NCBI RefSeq assembly: GCF_001189845.1
Contig: NZ_LFLZ01000004.1
Span: forward strand, 186,001-250,000
DNA: 64,000 nucleotides
Source: Bradyrhizobium tropiciagri
GTDB taxonomy: Bacteria; Pseudomonadota; Alphaproteobacteria; Rhizobiales; Xanthobacteraceae
Direction: 5' to 3'
Both the position numbers and the translations under genes were made by a program. Below, piece after piece: positions 60,709-64,000 of the stretch. Position 1 is the first letter of the stretch; each line of letters opens with the position of its first letter. The notes beneath the pieces were generated by a model. It made no database searches and had not been told where the DNA came from. It saw nothing but the letters and a program-made list of their open reading frames with translations.

Positions 60709-61968
60709 TCAGAGCTTCTCGACCCCTGCGCGGAACATTCCGATGACGAGCTCCTGGGCGCCGTCGAGCGCACGGCGCATCGTCGATCCCGTGCCGACCG
60801 CATCCGCCGCGTAGACAGGAGTCTCCATCGCGACGTTGGCGCCGCGCCAGACCCGCACCACGCCGATCTGCTGGCCGGCAGTGATCGGCGCCTTGACCGG
60901 GCCGCTGTAGATCACGCGTGCGAGCAGCTTGTCGTTGCCGTTCTTCGACACCATCACCTTGATCGGATCGGGGCTGACCAGCTTGACCGAACGGGTCTCG
61001 CCGCCGAACACGCGGGCGTAGCCGACTGGCTGGTTGGCGGCGATCAGGACCCGGGTCTCGAAGCTGCGGAAGCCCCATTCCAGCATCTTCTTGGCCTCGG
61101 TCGCGCGATCCTCCGAATCCTCAAGTCCGTTGATGACGACGATCAGCCGCGTGTCGTTCTGGACGGCCGAGCCGACCATGCCGTAGCCGCCCTCCTTGGT
61201 GTAGCCGGTCTTCAACCCGTCGGCGCCGGGCAAGGCGTTCAGCAGCGGATTGCGGTTCTGCTGGCGGATCTTGTTCCAGGTGAATTCCTTCTCACCGAAC
61301 AGCTTGTATCTGTCCGGGTAGGTCAGGATGATGTGACGCGCCAGCACTGCCAGTTCCCGCACCGTCATCTCGTTGGTCGGGTCCGGCAACCCGTTGGAAT
61401 TGCCGAAGGTCGACTTGGTCATGCCGAGCTCGCGGGCGCGCTTGGTCATGAAGTCGGTCGCGAACGTATGCTCGTTGCCGGCGATGCCCTCGGCCAGTGC
61501 GATGCAGGCGTCGTTGCCGCTCGGGATGATCGCACCGTGCAGGAGGTCGTCGACCGAGACCTTGCTGTTGATCGCCGCGAACATTGTAGAGGTGCCGGAC
61601 GGCGCCCCACCCCGCCGCCAGGCGTTCTCGCTGATCCGGTACTCGTCGGTCAGTTTGATGTCACCCTTCTTGATGGCGTCGAACACCACCTCGGCGGTCA
61701 TCAGCTTCATCATGCTGGATGGCGCGCGCAACTCGTCGGCGTTCTTCTCGAACAGCACGCTGCCCGAGGAGGCCTCGACCAGGATCGCGGTCGGCGCATC
61801 GCCGTCGAATCCGGCGTCTTCCTTCTTGGCGCCCTGCACGCTGTTGTTGGCGGCATAGACCATCCCGCCGCAGCCGATCGCGAGCGCAACTGAGGCGGCG
61901 ACTAGACCACCCCAGCCACGCCCGGCGCGAGCTAGCAACGTGCGGGGAACTGCGGTTAGAGCTGCCAT
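60709..61968 (-). CDS. dacC: D-alanyl-D-alanine carboxypeptidase (DacA/DacC family)
   Basis: A 419-residue periplasmic penicillin-binding protein that trims peptidoglycan stem peptides. A signal sequence/anchor spans about residues 20-40 (GGLVAASVALAIGCGGMVYA). The catalytic motifs are SSMMK (SxxK), PSGND (SxN) and DGLKTGYTKEGGYG (KTG). A C-terminal beta-rich domain follows. The ATG at 61968 is preferred to one 17 codons upstream because AGGACATC is well placed. It is transcribed with tmk, holB and the genes that follow. Confidence 0.92.
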   Translation of the reverse strand: MAALTAVPRTLLARAGRGWGGLVAASVALAIGCGGMVYAANNSVQGAKKEDAGFDGDAPTAILVEASSGSVLFEKNADELRAPSSMMKLMTAEVVFDAIKKGDIKLTDEYRISENAWRRGGAPSGTSTMFAAINSKVSVDDLLHGAIIPSGNDACIALAEGIAGNEHTFATDFMTKRARELGMTKSTFGNSNGLPDPTNEMTVRELAVLARHIILTYPDRYKLFGEKEFTWNKIRQQNRNPLLNALPGADGLKTGYTKEGGYGMVGSAVQNDTRLIVVINGLEDSEDRATEAKKMLEWGFRSFETRVLIAANQPVGYARVFGGETRSVKLVSPDPIKVMVSKNGNDKLLARVIYSGPVKAPITAGQQIGVVRVWRGANVAMETPVYAADAVGTGSTMRRALDGAQELVIGMFRAGVEKL

Positions 61969-62130
61969 CGGCGATGTCCTGAAAGACTGCGTTCTAACAG
62001 CTGGAAGTATCGCAAACAACTGAGGTTTCGCCGCTTGTACACGGCCGGCTAGATTGCCGGCTGGGCCGAACGCCCGTATCTTTGGAACCAGCTAGCGACA
62101 GCAGAACCGGCAAACAAGGCGGAAACGCGA

Positions 62131-63065
62131 ATGTCATCCTCCCGCACTATTTCCGCCAACGGCATCGACATGTTCGTGCGCGAGGCCGGGCAAGGTCCGC
62201 TGGTCGTGCTCTGCCATGGCTGGCCGGAACTGTCCTACTCGTGGCGACACCAGATCGCAGCGCTGGCCGCGGCCGGCTTCCGCGTCGCCGCACCCGACAT
62301 GCGCGGCTTCGGCCGGACCGCCGCACCGGCCGATGTCGGTGCCTACACGATCTTCGATACCGTCGGCGACATGGTCGCACTGGTGGCTGCGCTCGGCGAG
62401 AAGAAGGCTGTCATCGTCGGTCACGATTGGGGAGCGCCGGTGGCCTGGCACGCGGCCCTGTTCCGTCCCGATGTCTTCACGAAGGTCGCCGGCCTCAGCG
62501 TGCCGCCGCCGTTTCGCGGCCGCGGACGTCCGCTGGAAACCCTGCGCGAGAGCGGTATTACCAATTTCTATTGGCAGTACTTCCAGCCGCCTGGCGTCGC
62601 GGAAGCCGAGTTCGAGCGCGACATTGCCCACACCATGCGCCTGGTGCTCGGGCGCGGCGTCTCCGATCCGAGCTCGATGTTCGTCGACGAAGCCAAGGGC
62701 TTCCTCGGCAAGCTGCCAAACGGAATGCCACTGCCGGCCTGGATCACCGAGCCGACATTGCCGAATTCGCCGAAGGCTACCGGCAGTCCGGCTTCCGCGG
62801 CGGCCTGAACTGGTACCGCAATCTCGACCGCAACTGGGAGCTGACCGCGCCTTGGCAGGACGCCCAGATCCATCAGCCCTCGCTGTTCATCGCCGGCTCG
62901 AACGATTCGGTCATTACCGGGCTGATCGGCGCCAAGCGGGTTGCGGACATGGAGCGCGTGCTGCCGAACCTCAAGCAGAAGCTGATCATCGAGGGCGCCG
63001 GCCACTGGATCCAGCAGGAACGCCCGGACGAGGTCAATGCGGCGCTGATCGCGTTTCTGAAATGA
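62131..63065 (+). pseudogene. Epoxide hydrolase-like alpha/beta hydrolase, one-base frameshift
   Basis: The first frame (62131 to about 62750) reads as an epoxide hydrolase: LCHGWPELSYSWRHQI (oxyanion HGxP), nucleophile Asp in GHDWGAPVAWH, and the cap domain. After AWITE the coding sequence must lose one frame (a missing G at about 62750) to continue as ADIAEFAEGYRQSGFRGGLN and end at 63065 with the catalytic His in GAGHWIQQE. Without the shift the first frame ends at 62808. Together it would be about 311 residues, the family size. It may be a mutation or a sequence error. It lies on the opposite strand inside the conserved dacC-rlpA block. Confidence 0.8.
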
Positions 63066-63099
63066 TCAGGCCAAGAGCCTGATTCGCAACGATTTGACT

Positions 63100-64000
63100 T
63101 TAGTAAAGCCCGCGTCCGCTCAGAACTTCGGCGGGGCCACGCGCGTCGATCGGCACATAAGCGGTGGCCGGGCTCGGGGTCGCGGCATAGCGCGGGTCGC
63201 TCTCGTAGGAGACTTCGCGCGGATTGTTCAAGGTGCGGCCTCGCGACCGGCTCGAGGCCGACATTTCGGAGGTCGCACTCACCGAGGCATAGTCAGCCTG
63301 GGTGTTGCCGAGGCTGTAGGGCCGGCCCTCCGGCAGCGGAACCTCGCCGCGGAGCCGGCCCGACGAGGACGACATCTCGGGCACGAATGGCCGCGCCGAG
63401 GCGACGCGGACCATCGACGGTGACGGCGCCGGCGTGCCGGTACGCAAGGTCGCGATCAGCTGGCGGTCGTCGGAGCCCTCGAGCGGCGCCCGGCCGACAT
63501 ATTCGACGCGGACGCGAGCCACGCCATTTCCTTTGAAATCAAGCAGTTCGGCGGCCTTGTTCGAGACGTCTATGAGGCGGTTGCCGTGATACGGGCCGCG
63601 GTCATTGACGCGAACGACGAGCGACCGGCCGTTGCTCAGATTGGTGACCCGCGCGTAGCTCGGCATCGGCAAGGTCGGATGGGCGGCCGTCAGCGAGCCC
63701 ATGTCGAACACCTCGCCATTGGCGGTCAGGCGGCCATGGAAATCATCACCGTACCAGGACGCCATGCCTTCGGCGCGGTAGTTCTCGTTCTCCTCCGGCA
63801 CATAGGTGCGGCCGGCGACGACGTAGGGCTTGCCGATGCGGTAGGTGCCGCCGCCCTTCGGCACAGGGTCGCCCAGCGCAACGACGCGCGGGCTCGACGA
63901 CACCCCGTATTTGGGATCGACCCGACTGGCGAACTTGTTGGAGGAGGCACAATTGGCGAGGACGAGGCACGTCGCCACCGCAACGGCGCCGCGCGCCGTC
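63100..64000 (-). CDS. rlpA: Septal ring lytic transglycosylase RlpA family (5' end beyond window)
   Basis: A lipoprotein with a double-psi beta-barrel domain. The visible N-terminus has the hydrophobic run AVAVATCLVLANC with a lipobox Cys, and the true start lies to the right of the window. The RlpA core is at about 70-165: AEGMASWYGDDFHGRLTANGE, the conserved Asp in VVRVNDRGPYHGNRLIDVS, and KAAELL. The C-terminal ~120 residues are Ser/Pro-rich and low in structure; no SPOR domain is seen. RlpA proteins cut denuded glycan strands at the division site. It heads the conserved rlpA-dacC-tmk-holB series. Confidence 0.9.
   Translation of the reverse strand, partial: TARGAVAVATCLVLANCASSNKFASRVDPKYGVSSSPRVVALGDPVPKGGGTYRIGKPYVVAGRTYVPEENENYRAEGMASWYGDDFHGRLTANGEVFDMGSLTAAHPTLPMPSYARVTNLSNGRSLVVRVNDRGPYHGNRLIDVSNKAAELLDFKGNGVARVRVEYVGRAPLEGSDDRQLIATLRTGTPAPSPSMVRVASARPFVPEMSSSSGRLRGEVPLPEGRPYSLGNTQADYASVSATSEMSASSRSRGRTLNNPREVSYESDPRYAATPSPATAYVPIDARGPAEVLSGRGLY

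Noticed and set aside
1..64000. rRNA, tRNA or CRISPR arrays
   Set aside because: I looked for cloverleaf-like or rRNA-like conserved sequence and for regular direct repeats and found none I could support by eye.

Overview
The window reads as chromosomal DNA of an alphaproteobacterium of the Bradyrhizobium/Nitrobacteraceae type. The basis is the high GC content, a 409-residue HemA of rhizobial type, FixJ-like regulators, and the conserved order rlpA-dacC-tmk-holB-metG-tatD-MBL hydrolase at the right end. No rRNA, tRNA, CRISPR array or intact transposase was recognised.

Left end (1-14 kb). A minus-strand quinol oxidase operon (cyoE-cyoA-cyoB) runs off the window. Next come two small membrane proteins and a 1967-residue protein that joins a Ser/Thr kinase-like domain, an ATPase, GAF and PAS domains and a histidine kinase. 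Two response regulators and a winged-helix regulator follow, with a shared CTAAG...CTTAG palindrome in two of the gaps. The FUSC and DUF1656 genes of an AaeAB-type aromatic acid exporter come next. Their usual HlyD partner is displaced about 15 kb downstream, and a relaxase fragment lies at the break.

Metabolic block (14-31 kb). One long plus-strand run encodes a DyP-like protein, a DyP peroxidase, a DUF4331-SRPBCC fusion, a repeat protein and an EthD protein with a small His-rich membrane peptide. A CoA transferase, an acyl-CoA dehydrogenase and a hydroxyacyl-CoA dehydrogenase follow, then a second copy of the EthD/peptide pair. The run ends with a three-subunit molybdenum aldehyde/heterocycle dehydrogenase (triheme cytochrome, 2Fe-2S subunit, Mo subunit). 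It looks like a catabolic island for a substrate I cannot name, with electrons passed to cytochrome c. The displaced HlyD gene and several decayed small genes follow.

Middle (31-41 kb). hemA is preceded by a strong hairpin. A gene-poor 1.2 kb stretch, an MFS exporter, and a TetR gene divergent from an RND efflux pair follow. Three near-identical 20-bp operators lie between TetR and the pump.

Defence island (41.2-48.2 kb). A recombination scar (truncated TetR and a frameshifted minus-strand gene) leads into two plus-strand genes with possible HEPN motifs. These converge on a complete type II CBASS operon on the minus strand: HNH-SAVED effector (Cap5), CD-NTase, E2-E1 ligase-like Cap2 and JAMM protease Cap3. 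Start-stop overlaps link the last three genes. This is the main accessory system in the window.

Right end (49-64 kb). A TRAP transporter with an acyl-CoA ligase is followed by a MarR/nitroreductase pair with its own palindromic operator. The conserved housekeeping block closes the window; its methionyl-tRNA synthetase carries an unusual lysine/alanine-rich, histone H1-like N-terminal extension of about 148 residues. A frameshifted epoxide hydrolase gene interrupts the block between dacC and rlpA.
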